This document shows, piece after piece, positions 1 through 9,149 of a DNA stretch of 64,000 nt. Every line of letters starts with the position of its first letter. Within the stretch, counting starts at the first letter, position 1. The stretch comes from Tunturiibacter gelidiferens (GTDB lineage: Bacteria; Acidobacteriota; Terriglobia; Terriglobales; Acidobacteriaceae). The DNA is taken from positions 558,001 to 622,000 of the forward strand of contig NZ_JACHEB010000001.1 in assembly GCF_014201335.1 (NCBI RefSeq), in the 5' to 3' direction. The position numbers and the translations under genes were made by a program. The notes under the pieces were generated by a model. The model searched no databases, was not told where the DNA came from, and worked only from the letters and a program-made list of their open reading frames with translations.

Positions 1-8
1 TCCATTTT

Positions 9-76
9 AGCTGCTGCGGATGGTGCTGCGGCACATACCCCCGTCTCGGAGTACACCATGTCTTGGCTGGAAGGTA
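9..76. repeat. Direct repeat, copy 1 (pairs with 1136-1201)
   Basis: About 64 bases here align with 1136-1201 in the same orientation at roughly 75% identity by eye, with one single-base gap. The best conserved parts are GCGGATGGTGCTGC at one end and GGCTGGAAGGT at the other. The two copies flank the broken methyltransferase gene. Neither copy has a convincing reading frame. A duplicated leader or gene edge is the simplest explanation. Confidence 0.55.
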
Positions 77-195
77 CGACTACGCGGACGAGTACCCTAC
101 CATCGCAGCAAGGGTGGGTACCGTACGCGCCGGAGGTGGACTGTCATCGTCTGCCATTCTCTACGCCTGGGGAGTCTCCGCCGCCACCGCAGCAG

Positions 196-1059
196 CTAAT
201 TCAGACGGCTCCAGACACGGAAGAGCAGGGATTGCCATCGCCTGTAGTTCGGAGGGTAATGTCTCAGCACCTTCGGAAAAGGCTGCTTCACTTTCAGCTC
301 CCGCATGTGGTGCCATCGAAGCAGCGCAGGACCGTCGACTATTAGCGATCCGTCGAAGCCCAGAAAAAGATGGGTCACTTCATCTTCGTCTCGCATTACC
401 TCGAGAGAATTGTCGGAAATATGGAAAAGGCTGTAGTACTGTTGATCCACGAATAAAAGGTTAGGGCCGATCACAGCGATAAGTTCATAACCCTTTTCCT
501 TCGAGAGCTGCACAATTGGAGCTCGACTGCTGCTCTGGTTGCGGCTTGCATCAGCAGCCTGCACATACATGAAGCGGTTCGACGAGGTCGGGTTGAACTC
601 GATCAACACTAGCTTCGGCCTGAACTTTCGTACGGCCTTCCAGATGTGAAAATCATTCCCGTCGACGTCAATCGAAAGAAGGTCGAACTCCAACGGAACG
701 GGATGTTTCTCGAGGATGGTGTCGAGATTGTCGTCATCCGTCCACCCCACAAACTGCCCGACAAAGACGGCGTTCTCTTGGAAAGGGTATTCCTTGCAGA
801 GTCTCTCGTATTTGGCACGATCACCTTCGATCAGAACAACATTGTAGTTCCTGTTCTCCACTAGGTTATAGGTGTTGCTCAGGTGCTTCCCATCCTAGGC
901 TCCGAACTCGACACACCAATTGCTCCGCTCAGGCAGCATATCCAGAACCTTCGCAATCACCCCGTCTTCTCCGGTCTGCGAATGTACATCACTTGCGAAT
1001 TCGTTGAGCCACCGACTCGACCGTTTCAATGTTTCCAAAGGGCTTAGCTGCGGGTCCAT
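196..1059 (-). pseudogene. FkbM-like methyltransferase gene broken by an in-frame TAG
   Basis: The reading frame from the ATG at 1059 to 196 would give a protein of 287 residues like the small SAM-dependent methyltransferases of polysaccharide loci. Codon 55 (bases 897-895) is TAG. It follows the residues CVEFGA and precedes DGKHLSNT, where this family normally reads EFGAWDG, so a TGG to TAG change is likely. The rest of the frame is intact: IEGD, then LSIDVDGND for the cofactor fold, then LVLIEFNP. Translation could restart at a GTG near 861, but that product would lack the glycine-rich SAM-binding loop. The gene stands alone at the edge of the polysaccharide locus, and a methylation role on a sugar is inferred. 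A sequencing error cannot be excluded. Confidence 0.75.
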
Positions 1060-1135
1060 CCTTAAACTATAGTTGCTCTTGAAGCAGCCGTCGACAAGAT
1101 CGAAGACAAACCTAAGTAAACTGGACCGCTATAGG

Positions 1136-1201
1136 TTGCCGCGGATGGTGCTGCAGCAATTACTTCATCTCGGGGTGCATCAAGTCTCGGCTGGAAGGTG
1201 G
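1136..1201. repeat. Direct repeat, copy 2 (pairs with 9-76)
   Basis: This is the second copy of the 64-base repeat described at 9-76. Read on the minus strand it lies 77-141 bases upstream of the methyltransferase ATG at 1059, between that gene and the end of the lipoprotein gene at 1246. It may be part of a leader or promoter that was duplicated with a neighbouring gene now outside the window. Confidence 0.55.
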
Positions 1202-1245
1202 ACCTTTACCATTGCCTCAGCTAACAGCACGCCGTCGTTGAGGGC

Positions 1246-2748
1246 CTATTCAGGAAGAATGTACCCCAGCAATTCGTCGGTATGGCTTCCCTCGCATGCA
1301 GGGTCAGTGCTTACGAAGTGGTCGTGACTGGCGGAGCAGCGATAGATCGCTACTACCGCGACGCCCGCAGGAGGCAGCCCGTAGAGATATCCGTTCAGAC
1401 CGATCACATATTGACCTTCGCAGTCCGAATCTAACGAAACAAAAGCGTCTGTGTTTCCCGCCTTGCAGCCGTACAGGGCAACTGTCGCTCCCGCTTGCGG
1501 GGCTGGGTAAAGCCGGCCCAACGTCTTCTCCAGCGTGAAGACAGTCGTATCAATCGAACCCGTCGTCACCCGATGTGAGGTTCCGTGTGAGTATAGGTTT
1601 AGTTCATACAGCGTTGCGTCGTTAGGCGACCAGGAGACGAGGCCGATGTCCCAGTTGGTAAGTTTTGCATCAGCGGCTGCGGAAGTCGGCGACTCATCCC
1701 AGGCTACCTGTACGTTCGAAAAGGACGGGAAAATCTGCACGGTTCCGCTGCCGTCCTGATACAAGTTGCCATATCCGTCTTGCAAAAGGCCCGGCAGAAA
1801 ATTACTCTCATAGCCAGTAAGGTTCGTGTCAAAGGTCTTCAACTCCTGCCAACCCGTCTTGCCGATCAGCAGATCGGCTTGAGGAATTCTGTACAGTTGG
1901 AAGCCCCATTGCCCATACTCCATGATGCCCCCGGTCGTCGACGTGGCGCGTCCCCCTAAGTTATAGAGTGCGTACCAGTAGCCGTCCGCCGTGTTGAAAG
2001 CCATATCGGCCCAGGTTGGATGGTCCGAGACAAGATTCAGTCCATTGGTCGTCAGCAAGCTGCCAATCTTAAAGTGCACTCCGTCAGAGGACACGGCCTC
2101 CCGGTGTACGTCTTCGGGGTCACCGTCCTCATAGAACAGCGTGATAGCCTGCCGTCCATCCGAGTTGTAGGGTACGGGTTGAGCTACACCGTATTCGTTC
2201 GAGGTAGCCGGGATCACCGGCGACGAGTACTTCTTCCAGCTAATCCCATCGTTGGAAAAGGCGACTCCGATGGCGTTACCCCCACCCCCCCCATTGGGGG
2301 TGCCCACGTAGTAAAGGGCGTAGGTATAGGTCTGGCCATCCCCGAGTGGATTGCTGAACTTGCCCTGGACCACCTGGGGGTTACAGGTGAACGCGGAGTC
2401 CCACGCACCCGGCGTCTCCGCCAACGCCACCTCGGGGCCTACCCGCTTCCCGCTTACAAGATCAATCGACTCATACATGATCGTGTCTGTATCCTGCGAA
2501 GGTTTGGCTGGGTTCTGAGCCTCACCGCACCACCAGAACTGCTGCACATGGCCAGTCTGGATAACGGACGGTGTGTAGTCCCATCTCCCCGATCTTCCGA
2601 CCACAGCTCCCGGAGGGGGCCCACCCGACCCGCATCCGATCAAGTAAAGAAGCAAACCAAACCAAATCAAATCTCCCAGTCGACGCGGCACACCTTGGCC
2701 CATGCGGGGGGAAGCTACGCCCCCATATCCGATCTTGAAAAAATGCAT
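1246..2748 (-). CDS. Exported lipoprotein, propeller-like, with C-terminal LYRC/DHFVS repeats
   Basis: The N-terminus has a hydrophobic stretch ending in the lipobox LIGC (Cys39), so the product is probably a lipoprotein. An ATG at 2703 gives a shorter signal sequence and may be the true start. Residues 60-350 contain repeated aromatic blades (for example TYALYYVGT and YWYALYNLGG) like the five-bladed propellers of glycosyl hydrolase families 32, 43 and 62. I could not identify the catalytic acids. The last 130 residues hold at least two repeats with an aromatic-Y-x-C core, a VSLDSDCEG or VSTDPACEG segment and GLNGYLYG or LLGYILPE, similar to DUF5648-type repeats. It lies beside wzz in the same orientation, which suggests binding or trimming of the polysaccharide. 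The enzymatic role is inference. Confidence 0.65.
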   Translation of the reverse strand: MHFFKIGYGGVASPRMGQGVPRRLGDLIWFGLLLYLIGCGSGGPPPGAVVGRSGRWDYTPSVIQTGHVQQFWWCGEAQNPAKPSQDTDTIMYESIDLVSGKRVGPEVALAETPGAWDSAFTCNPQVVQGKFSNPLGDGQTYTYALYYVGTPNGGGGGNAIGVAFSNDGISWKKYSSPVIPATSNEYGVAQPVPYNSDGRQAITLFYEDGDPEDVHREAVSSDGVHFKIGSLLTTNGLNLVSDHPTWADMAFNTADGYWYALYNLGGRATSTTGGIMEYGQWGFQLYRIPQADLLIGKTGWQELKTFDTNLTGYESNFLPGLLQDGYGNLYQDGSGTVQIFPSFSNVQVAWDESPTSAAADAKLTNWDIGLVSWSPNDATLYELNLYSHGTSHRVTTGSIDTTVFTLEKTLGRLYPAPQAGATVALYGCKAGNTDAFVSLDSDCEGQYVIGLNGYLYGLPPAGVAVVAIYRCSASHDHFVSTDPACEGSHTDELLGYILPE

Positions 2749-2916
2749 TGGAGAATTGTAACGTCCCTCGATGGTCTTACTGAAACAACCACTTCTACCT
2801 GTCTATGGAGTTTTCCGCCGACGTCGGTCTCAGCGCTCATCGAGCCACTCACCGGCGGACCGGTCGTAGTGGTCCCTGGGACTGCGGTGTGAATTCAGGA
2901 CGAAATAGCCAATCGC

Positions 2917-4155
2917 CTATCGAAATCCTAGTGCTGACCGAATCTCATCAAGTTTCTGCGCCTGTTCCGGCACCTGGCGAAGCCTATCGAGAAGCAACTC
3001 GACAAAACCCCAAGCCGCGGCCAAGAGGAATCCGAAAGCGGCGAAGCCCACCGATAACAGCTTCCTTGATGGACCTGATTTCTTATCCGGAGGGATAGCG
3101 CGGTCCACAATCTGCAGGATCGGCGCCGATTTCGCCTCATCCAGCTTCGCCGCTTCACTTTGTCTCGTCAACAGCTCGAAGAGGGTCTCATGATACTTCA
3201 ACTCTCGAGCCTGCCGCTCGTACTGTAGCGCGGCCTCGGGCAACTGACCCGCGGGAATCTGCAACTCTCCCGGTTTCACCGATTGCTCGCTTTTCTCAAG
3301 TTCCGCCACATGTGACTTGAGTGCTTCGATCTCTCGCTGCAATTGAATTACAAGAGGGTTGTTCTCGGTCGCATAGGTCTCCATCGACTGTAGCGCGACC
3401 TGTCTGCTTGCTAATTCGGCTCGCGCCTGAGCGATCGCGTTGATGATCGCAATTGCCTGCCCGTTGAACTGGATCACACCTGTCTTTTGTTGTGTGTTTC
3501 GCAGAGCTTCTTCGGCATCTGAGAGCGCGTGTTTCTCGTCAGCAAGACGGCGGTCGTAAAATCTATTCCGCTGCGTCGCCTCGCCGGTCGCAAGCTCTGA
3601 GTTCAAGACATACAACTGATCCAGATAGCTGTTCGCGATGTCGCTCGCGATCTTTGGATTGGAGTCTTTGACACTCAGATGGATCAGGTTGTCCTTACTC
3701 GACTCAAAAGTTGTATGCGCTTGGAGAATGAACTCCGTATCGACCAGCGTCTTGGTCTTATATCGCTGACGCAGATTGCATGCAGCTATAACATTGTCGG
3801 CGATCGTCCGGCTTTCGAGGATACCAACGTACATATCCGCCGGACTCTTCAGACCGAATACTCCTCCACCCAAGCCCGCCCCGCCCGAGAGCGCCCCCAC
3901 TTGTCCCAAAAGAACTGACGCTGCGGACGTTGCCTGCTGCGGTGGAAGGATTGCCGCCGTAGCAGTGTAGGTAGGCTTCAGGACGAGACTTAAAATTATT
4001 CCAACTGCCAGGCCTCCGACGGTCATCAGCGTTACCCGTCGCTTGGTCTTTGCCAGAACCAGAAGCACGGCCAGAAGATCGATGCGACTGTCCGTCACGG
4101 TAGGTTGCAAAGCCTGCGCATCCGCAGCGTTTGGTTCGTAGATGTAGGATGTCAT
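2917..4155 (-). CDS. Wzz/GumC-type polysaccharide chain-length determinant
   Basis: The 412-residue protein has the layout of polysaccharide co-polymerases. There is a cytoplasmic N-terminus, a first membrane segment at about residues 40-60, a Wzz domain with the hallmark PTYTATAAILPP, a long periplasmic coiled-coil region (about 180-300, rich in Glu, Gln and Arg), and a second membrane segment at about 370-390 (LLSVGFAAFGFLLAAAW). There is no fused C-terminal BY-kinase domain, so it resembles Wzz or KpsE rather than full Wzc. It would set the chain length of the polymer made by the divergently transcribed polymerase at 4285. The 105-130 bases between the two starts must hold both promoters, though I could not pick convincing -35/-10 pairs. 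Confidence 0.9.
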   Translation of the reverse strand: MTSYIYEPNAADAQALQPTVTDSRIDLLAVLLVLAKTKRRVTLMTVGGLAVGIILSLVLKPTYTATAAILPPQQATSAASVLLGQVGALSGGAGLGGGVFGLKSPADMYVGILESRTIADNVIAACNLRQRYKTKTLVDTEFILQAHTTFESSKDNLIHLSVKDSNPKIASDIANSYLDQLYVLNSELATGEATQRNRFYDRRLADEKHALSDAEEALRNTQQKTGVIQFNGQAIAIINAIAQARAELASRQVALQSMETYATENNPLVIQLQREIEALKSHVAELEKSEQSVKPGELQIPAGQLPEAALQYERQARELKYHETLFELLTRQSEAAKLDEAKSAPILQIVDRAIPPDKKSGPSRKLLSVGFAAFGFLLAAAWGFVELLLDRLRQVPEQAQKLDEIRSALGFR

Positions 4156-4284
4156 AGGGCGGTGGTGCTGTAGTTCGTTGCCCGCAGCGTTCAGGCACTC
4201 TACACTTATACTACGCCGTTGTACCTCGCCGGAATGGCTTGGGCATTTCGGAACTCCTGATTGAGGTTGATTGCAAGCGGCAAG

Positions 4285-5484
4285 ATGACCAATGATATGG
4301 CTACCATCGCTGGTACCTTCAGCCGGCCCGGTCGGAATGATTTCCTGCGTCGTTACGAGAAGTTCTTCTTTCTGACTACTGTTCTGTCCTCGGCGTTGCC
4401 AGGATTCGCTCCACTCAAATTGGTCGTGATCGTCGCGCTCTGGTGCTATCTGATGGTGGGCGATAGCTTCACCATCGCTGCCGCACTCTGGTTCGTTTCG
4501 GTATCGCTGAATCTCCTGTTAGGAGCGCAGGTCGGCGCCGTCTTCCAGGGTGTCCCGCTGAAGTATGTCTTCGACCATTTCCTTCGGTTGATCGTCTTCT
4601 TTATCGCCCTGGGGATAGGCAGCTACACTGCGAGTCGATGCTCCATTTCGCAGAAACGGTTGGACCAACTCATCTTCGTTATTGCCATTGGCTTGATGGT
4701 CTTTAAGCTCTTGATAGCCGGTGCCGTCCTCGCAGGGATCCCTCAGAGTCGCGTTCAGGGAATCTTCGGGTTTGACACACCGACAGAAGGTATCGGGTTC
4801 GGCTTGCAACGACTGCAGTTTCCATCCGACATCATCGCTCCCTTTCTGATCGCCTGTTACGTGGGGGGCAAGAAAAAAATCAAGGATGGCATCCTGCTCT
4901 TCTGCATTGCTACCGTCGTTTTTCTCAGCTTCTCTCGTTTCCTGATAGTCTTTTACCTTCTGTGCACTCTTTTACGAGCGCTCTGGATCAAGAAAGCTGA
5001 CTTCATCACCGTGCTTAACGTCGTTGTCTCCGTGGCATTCGTGATCGTCTTCTTCGAAAGTATCCTGTCCCGCTTCGCCAGCGTCGACACGGAGATTTCC
5101 GATCGGACTCGCGTCGACCAGATTCACTATCTGAAGATCGGCATCAAGACCTTTCCGCTCCTCGGCACTGGCATCGGTTCGGAAGCGCACGATTACCTGC
5201 GCAATGACAAGACCCCCTACCTTTATGAAGCACAGTGGTACGCAACAACCATGCAGATGGGATTCATCGGAGTCTTCTGGTATGTGCTCAATCTCCTGCT
5301 GGCGGTCTACGTGCCTCTTCGCAAGAACTACGTCGCGTTCACCGTAGTCTTCCTGGTGTGGTTCTTCTCAGGTTTTACCAACCCGTACCTCACCGGCTTA
5401 GGAAGCGCTTTCGGCCTCACCATACTTCTTCTGAGATGCAACGGCGCGCGGCTCCAATCTGGGCGGGCTGCTACCATCGCCTGA
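4285..5484 (+). CDS. O-antigen polymerase/ligase family membrane protein (Wzy-like)
   Basis: This is a very hydrophobic protein of 399 residues with about ten predicted membrane segments. It has the large periplasmic loop before the last helices typical of Wzy/WaaL proteins (region YLKIGIKTFPLLGTGIGSEAHDY). It likely polymerises the repeat units of the polysaccharide in the periplasm. The frame is open from a TTG at 4261, and ATG codons at 4285 and 4297 are better starts. None has a strong ribosome site, so the start is uncertain. It is followed 30 bases later by a GT2 gene on the same strand, which suggests an operon. Polymerase and ligase cannot be told apart here, but the Wzz and Wzx neighbours favour polymerase. 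Confidence 0.85.
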   Translation: MTNDMATIAGTFSRPGRNDFLRRYEKFFFLTTVLSSALPGFAPLKLVVIVALWCYLMVGDSFTIAAALWFVSVSLNLLLGAQVGAVFQGVPLKYVFDHFLRLIVFFIALGIGSYTASRCSISQKRLDQLIFVIAIGLMVFKLLIAGAVLAGIPQSRVQGIFGFDTPTEGIGFGLQRLQFPSDIIAPFLIACYVGGKKKIKDGILLFCIATVVFLSFSRFLIVFYLLCTLLRALWIKKADFITVLNVVVSVAFVIVFFESILSRFASVDTEISDRTRVDQIHYLKIGIKTFPLLGTGIGSEAHDYLRNDKTPYLYEAQWYATTMQMGFIGVFWYVLNLLLAVYVPLRKNYVAFTVVFLVWFFSGFTNPYLTGLGSAFGLTILLLRCNGARLQSGRAATIA

Positions 5485-5514
5485 GCCATCATTCTCCAAG
5501 GCGAATTTCATCCC

Positions 5515-6537
5515 ATGCGTCAGCTCGCGATCAACATTGTTCGGTATAACCAAGAGTTCTCCCTCTTGGAGCGCTCTATCCAGGCTGCACTCAACCAGGA
5601 TCTCGACAACTTCGAGGTTGTTCTCACCGAGAACGGATCCTCGGATTGCACCAAAGGGTTGCTGTTGCAGCGTTTCGGGACTGATCCCCGCTTCCGTTAT
5701 GCAGAGAACGATGCGAACCTCGGATTCTCGGGCGGCCATAACCGATTCATCCATACCGCGAATGCGGAGTTCGTTCTTCCACTCAACCCCGACACGCAGC
5801 TCACGCCGGAGTACGCACGCACCGTTCTCGCCATATTCAGCGACCCCTCCGTCGCCGCTGCTGAGGGCAAGATGCTCAAGCCTGAACCTCTTCCAGACGG
5901 TCGATACATCCTCGATGGCACTGGCATGTCTCTCTCCCGTGCTCGCAGAGCAGGGGAGAGAGGGCAACTCCAGATTGATGAAGGGCAGTTCGATCACAGT
6001 ACTAATGTTTTTGGCGTCTCAGCCACCGCCGCAATCTATCGCACCAGCGCACTGGAACGTATCAAGCATGGCGACGCGGAATACTTCGACGAGGACCTCT
6101 TTACCTACTGGGAGGATCTGGATCTCGCATGGCGTCTGCGGCTTGCCGGCTTCGAGTGCCGTTACGTGCCAGAAGCCATCGTCTATCACTCACGTTCTGC
6201 CAACCAGAGCAAAGATGGTTTTAGTCGAATCGGCGCCTTCATCGCCTACACCCGCAGCCTTTCCCTTCGCGTCGTGCAATGGGACTGGCGCAATCATCTG
6301 CTGACGATCATCAAGAATGACTTTGGCTCCAGCTTGTTACGCGATCTGCCCCGCATCGCAGTTCGCGAGCTGACCATTTTCGCCTACCTGTGTGTCGTCC
6401 GCCCCCAGATTCTGTGGACGTTACCGGAGTTCTTCAGGCTCCTGCCAAGGATCCTTCGCAAAAGGAAGTTCGTGCAAGGCAGCCGTGTTGTCTCATCCCG
6501 ACAGATGGGCCAATGGTTTGAAAGCGCACGGCGCTGA
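5515..6537 (+). CDS. Family 2 glycosyltransferase (rhamnosyltransferase-like)
   Basis: The 340-residue GT-A fold enzyme has the GT2 signatures in order: NIVRYNQE at the N-terminus, TENGSSD in the nucleotide-binding strand, LPLNPDTQL in the DxD-like position, and WEDLDLAWRLRLAG for the ED acceptor motif. This pattern is common in enzymes that transfer rhamnose or similar sugars from dTDP or GDP donors in O-antigen assembly. No membrane segment is obvious, so it would work on the cytoplasmic face of the membrane. It is probably co-transcribed with the polymerase upstream. Donor and linkage cannot be read from the sequence. It converges with the GT2 gene ending at 6578, only 40 bases away. Confidence 0.88.
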   Translation: MRQLAINIVRYNQEFSLLERSIQAALNQDLDNFEVVLTENGSSDCTKGLLLQRFGTDPRFRYAENDANLGFSGGHNRFIHTANAEFVLPLNPDTQLTPEYARTVLAIFSDPSVAAAEGKMLKPEPLPDGRYILDGTGMSLSRARRAGERGQLQIDEGQFDHSTNVFGVSATAAIYRTSALERIKHGDAEYFDEDLFTYWEDLDLAWRLRLAGFECRYVPEAIVYHSRSANQSKDGFSRIGAFIAYTRSLSLRVVQWDWRNHLLTIIKNDFGSSLLRDLPRIAVRELTIFAYLCVVRPQILWTLPEFFRLLPRILRKRKFVQGSRVVSSRQMGQWFESARR

Positions 6538-6577
6538 GCCTCTAAAGAGTGGTAACGCGTTCGATCCATGGAGAAGC

Positions 6578-7474
6578 TCAGCGAAGGCTCCACCTCAGTA
6601 CCTGCAGAGCAAAGGCCGGCTCTCGCAGGGTCAGCAGGGTTCTGACAGCACGTTTCAGCAGGCGGGCGCGGTGCATCAGACTTCCTCCGCCCCATCCTGT
6701 TTCCCGAACAAATTGCCATTCGGCAGCCAGGAGATTGTCGAAGCGACGATGACTGGACTCCTTTTGCAGATTGTTGGTCGAGAGCCGGTGCGGAATGATG
6801 ACGTCAAGCACCAGAAGCCTCCCTCCCTGCTTGTGGAGACGATGAAAGACGGCGTGATCCAGGAAGTCGAGCCAATATTGGGAGGGGAAGCCGCCGATCG
6901 CCCGCAATGCGCTCACGCGCAGGCAGGCGCACGAATTCAGTGCAGTCAGCCATCCAGAGTTCAATCCCGAAAACCCTTCGTCCATGGGCAGGTAGCGAAA
7001 CCGGTGAACGGCGATGGGCGAGAGCACAACGCCGTCCTGCACAAGCTTGGGAACAATGCCGCAGACCTCGGACGGCGGCGTCCTGTCAATGGCCGTGAAT
7101 GTGGCTGGGATAAGCCCCGGAACCACCGTCGTGTCCTGGTCAAAGAGCCATAACCAGGTGATTCCCGCCTCTTCGGCGGCATGGAGCGCATGGTTATATG
7201 CAGTCGCAAGACCTCCATTCGAGGGGTCGTGCTGATAGCTGGCTTTCGCGAAGAAACCCACGGGCAGTTCAGCCGCTTGCGGCTCCGGCGAGTTATCGTA
7301 GATCAGCAGAGAGATGCGGGCCGCGAGTGTCGGATACTCGCGTAGTGCAGCGCTTAGGGTTTGGAAGGTTTCCGACTCGTGCAAGGCTGTTCGATAGAGT
7401 ACGACGACGCACTGAACACAATTGAGGGACATCGGACTGGGAGCTGCGGGCACACTGTGGGTGGAACTATCCAT
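6578..7474 (-). CDS. Family 2 glycosyltransferase (RfbF/rhamnosyltransferase-like)
   Basis: This predicted GT2 enzyme of 298 residues has the beta-strand motif CVVVLYRTAL, then LLIYDNSPEP for the nucleotide site and WLWLFDQDTTV as its DxD motif. The form LFDQDT is typical of dTDP-rhamnosyltransferases of the RfbF type. The frame is open back to a TTG at 7531. The ATG at 7474 is preferred because AGGAC lies about eight bases upstream. It is the only gene in its stretch on this strand: the next gene leftward runs towards it and the region to the right is gene-free. The acceptor sugar is unknown. Confidence 0.85.
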   Translation of the reverse strand: MDSSTHSVPAAPSPMSLNCVQCVVVLYRTALHESETFQTLSAALREYPTLAARISLLIYDNSPEPQAAELPVGFFAKASYQHDPSNGGLATAYNHALHAAEEAGITWLWLFDQDTTVVPGLIPATFTAIDRTPPSEVCGIVPKLVQDGVVLSPIAVHRFRYLPMDEGFSGLNSGWLTALNSCACLRVSALRAIGGFPSQYWLDFLDHAVFHRLHKQGGRLLVLDVIIPHRLSTNNLQKESSHRRFDNLLAAEWQFVRETGWGGGSLMHRARLLKRAVRTLLTLREPAFALQVLRWSLR

Positions 7475-8339
7475 CGTAATTGTCCTAGCAAAACCAGCAA
7501 CCGCTTGCCATGCATTATTATTCACGGTCAACCGCTAAGTCCGCGACTTTTCCTGAGCGCGAAAACATCCCGGACGGATCGGTGAGTTAAGGCAAATAAT
7601 TCATACTCAGGTGCTCGTCGGCCGTCGGCGCTCATCGTTAGAGAGGGATCCGGGACTTTCACGTACATGATGAAAACCATCCGGCAAACCAAAATAAAAA
7701 ACCATGTTTCATGGTAAACGATGGACAAGCTTCATCATCGACGCAGGCAATTTCGGCATGGCAGTGTCGTATCCGCTCGCAGTTGTCGTTTCACCTACAA
7801 CCGTTGTGACGCTTTGAATCAGTGATTGTCTTTTGCCGGATACTATTGCCTGCCATCTGCATCCCATGAGCTTTTCTAAAGGCCTGCCGCCGCATAAAAG
7901 TTGACGAGTCGGCGTTATACTTCGACGAGCTCTGGCCGGGCAAACTGCCCCGAACCCGCTGGTCATCCGGCTCGGCAGCGTGTTCACACGGGTGCCAACC
8001 AGTTGCTGAAGGTCTCCTGCCCAAATCGCCTGATGAGCTTCGTGCTTAGCTGCTACTTTGATCGAGGATATGAGCATCATATGCGCGGGAACGCGAATCC
8101 CCTGCCGCAGTCCATCGCGAACTAATATGTCATCGAACTCCGAACTAGATGGAAGAAGATGCGTATCGTGTGTTTGCCGATTCGGAATGATCTTTCGCTT
8201 GAATCGCATACCGAATAGAATGTGAGGGGGCGGCAATTTTGTGCCATTTGTCGATTCGCCGGTATGTCACATCGCGTACCGAGCCTTCTTCATGGTTCAG
8301 AAGCGGCACTGGATTGCCGGTTTCGATAGAACGGAGAGA
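7475..8339. other. Gene-free stretch in the polysaccharide locus
   Basis: About 860 bases separate the GT2 gene from the DUF268 gene. Short open frames exist (for example 7709-8236 on the minus strand), but none has family motifs, a ribosome site or plausible composition. The stretch must contain the promoter of the DUF268 gene. It may be the remains of a deleted gene, but I recognise no fragment. Confidence 0.4.
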
Positions 8340-9116
8340 ATGAAACTCAGGTCATTTTTGAATAAGCAAGCATACGTCACCGGCTTCCAGCCGTCAGTTT
8401 TTGTCAGATCTCTCTTAGCGATTCCCACCTATGCCAGAGACGTACGGGCGTATCAGAAAAAGAATAACCTGAAGTCATTTAACATAAGTCTAAAGGATGC
8501 ATTTCCGATTCTTACGGACATGAAAGGCGGCGCCGGTACAACTGGCGGCCATTATTTTCATCAGGACCTATGGGCCGCCAGGAAGATCTTTGCGGCGCGT
8601 CCTGCAGAGCATTTTGACATCGGATCACGGGTGGATGGATTTGTCGCTCACCTCTTGGTATTTATGCCAGTAACCGTAGTAGACATCCGGCCGCTCACAA
8701 GCGAGGTCACGGGCCTCAACTTCTTTCAGGATGACGCCAGTGAGTTGAGTAACCTAATGGACAATAGCGTTAGATCGCTATCAACGTTACATACCGCGGA
8801 ACACTTCGGATTAGGCCGTTATACGGATTCTATTGACCCACAGGCTTGCTTTAAATTCATGGCGTCTCTGCAAAGGGTATTGGCTCCCGGAGGGAGACTT
8901 TATTTCTCCGTTCCGGTAGGACGCGAGCGCGTGGAATTCAATGCGCATCGGGTCTTTGATCCGCCGACCATTCTACGCAGCTTCTCAATGCTGGACCTCG
9001 TGTCCTTCTCCTACGTCGGCGATGACGACCTGCTTTACGAAGATCGCGATCCTCTGAGGCTGCCTCCAAGCGAGATGGCTTGCGGCTTATTTGAATTTAC
9101 GAAACGATCTATCTAA
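8340..9116 (+). CDS. DUF268 family protein, predicted SAM-dependent methyltransferase
   Basis: The protein carries the DUF268 signature GGHYFHQDLWAARKIF, followed by RPAEHFDIGSRVDGFVAHLL, which forms a methyltransferase-like nucleotide-binding region. A later VLAPGGRLYFSVPVG segment matches the usual LxPGGxLxxxVP strand of class I methyltransferases. It gives 258 residues from the ATG at 8340. A GTG at 8241 with GAGGGGG upstream would add 33 residues and is a real alternative, but homologues usually begin near the MKLRSF position. DUF268 genes are common in polysaccharide loci, which suggests O-methylation of a sugar. The substrate is inferred only from context. The flippase gene follows after 33 bases on the same strand. 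Confidence 0.82.
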   Translation: MKLRSFLNKQAYVTGFQPSVFVRSLLAIPTYARDVRAYQKKNNLKSFNISLKDAFPILTDMKGGAGTTGGHYFHQDLWAARKIFAARPAEHFDIGSRVDGFVAHLLVFMPVTVVDIRPLTSEVTGLNFFQDDASELSNLMDNSVRSLSTLHTAEHFGLGRYTDSIDPQACFKFMASLQRVLAPGGRLYFSVPVGRERVEFNAHRVFDPPTILRSFSMLDLVSFSYVGDDDLLYEDRDPLRLPPSEMACGLFEFTKRSI

Positions 9117-9149
9117 CATTTCTTCAGGACCTACTCTGCGAGTTCAGGA

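Noticed and set aside
63-464. 133-residue open frame at the left edge
   Set aside because: It overlaps the methyltransferase frame on the other strand and has no motifs or ribosome site.
7709-8236. 175-residue open frame before the DUF268 gene
   Set aside because: No family motif, odd composition and no ribosome site. I recorded the stretch as gene-free.
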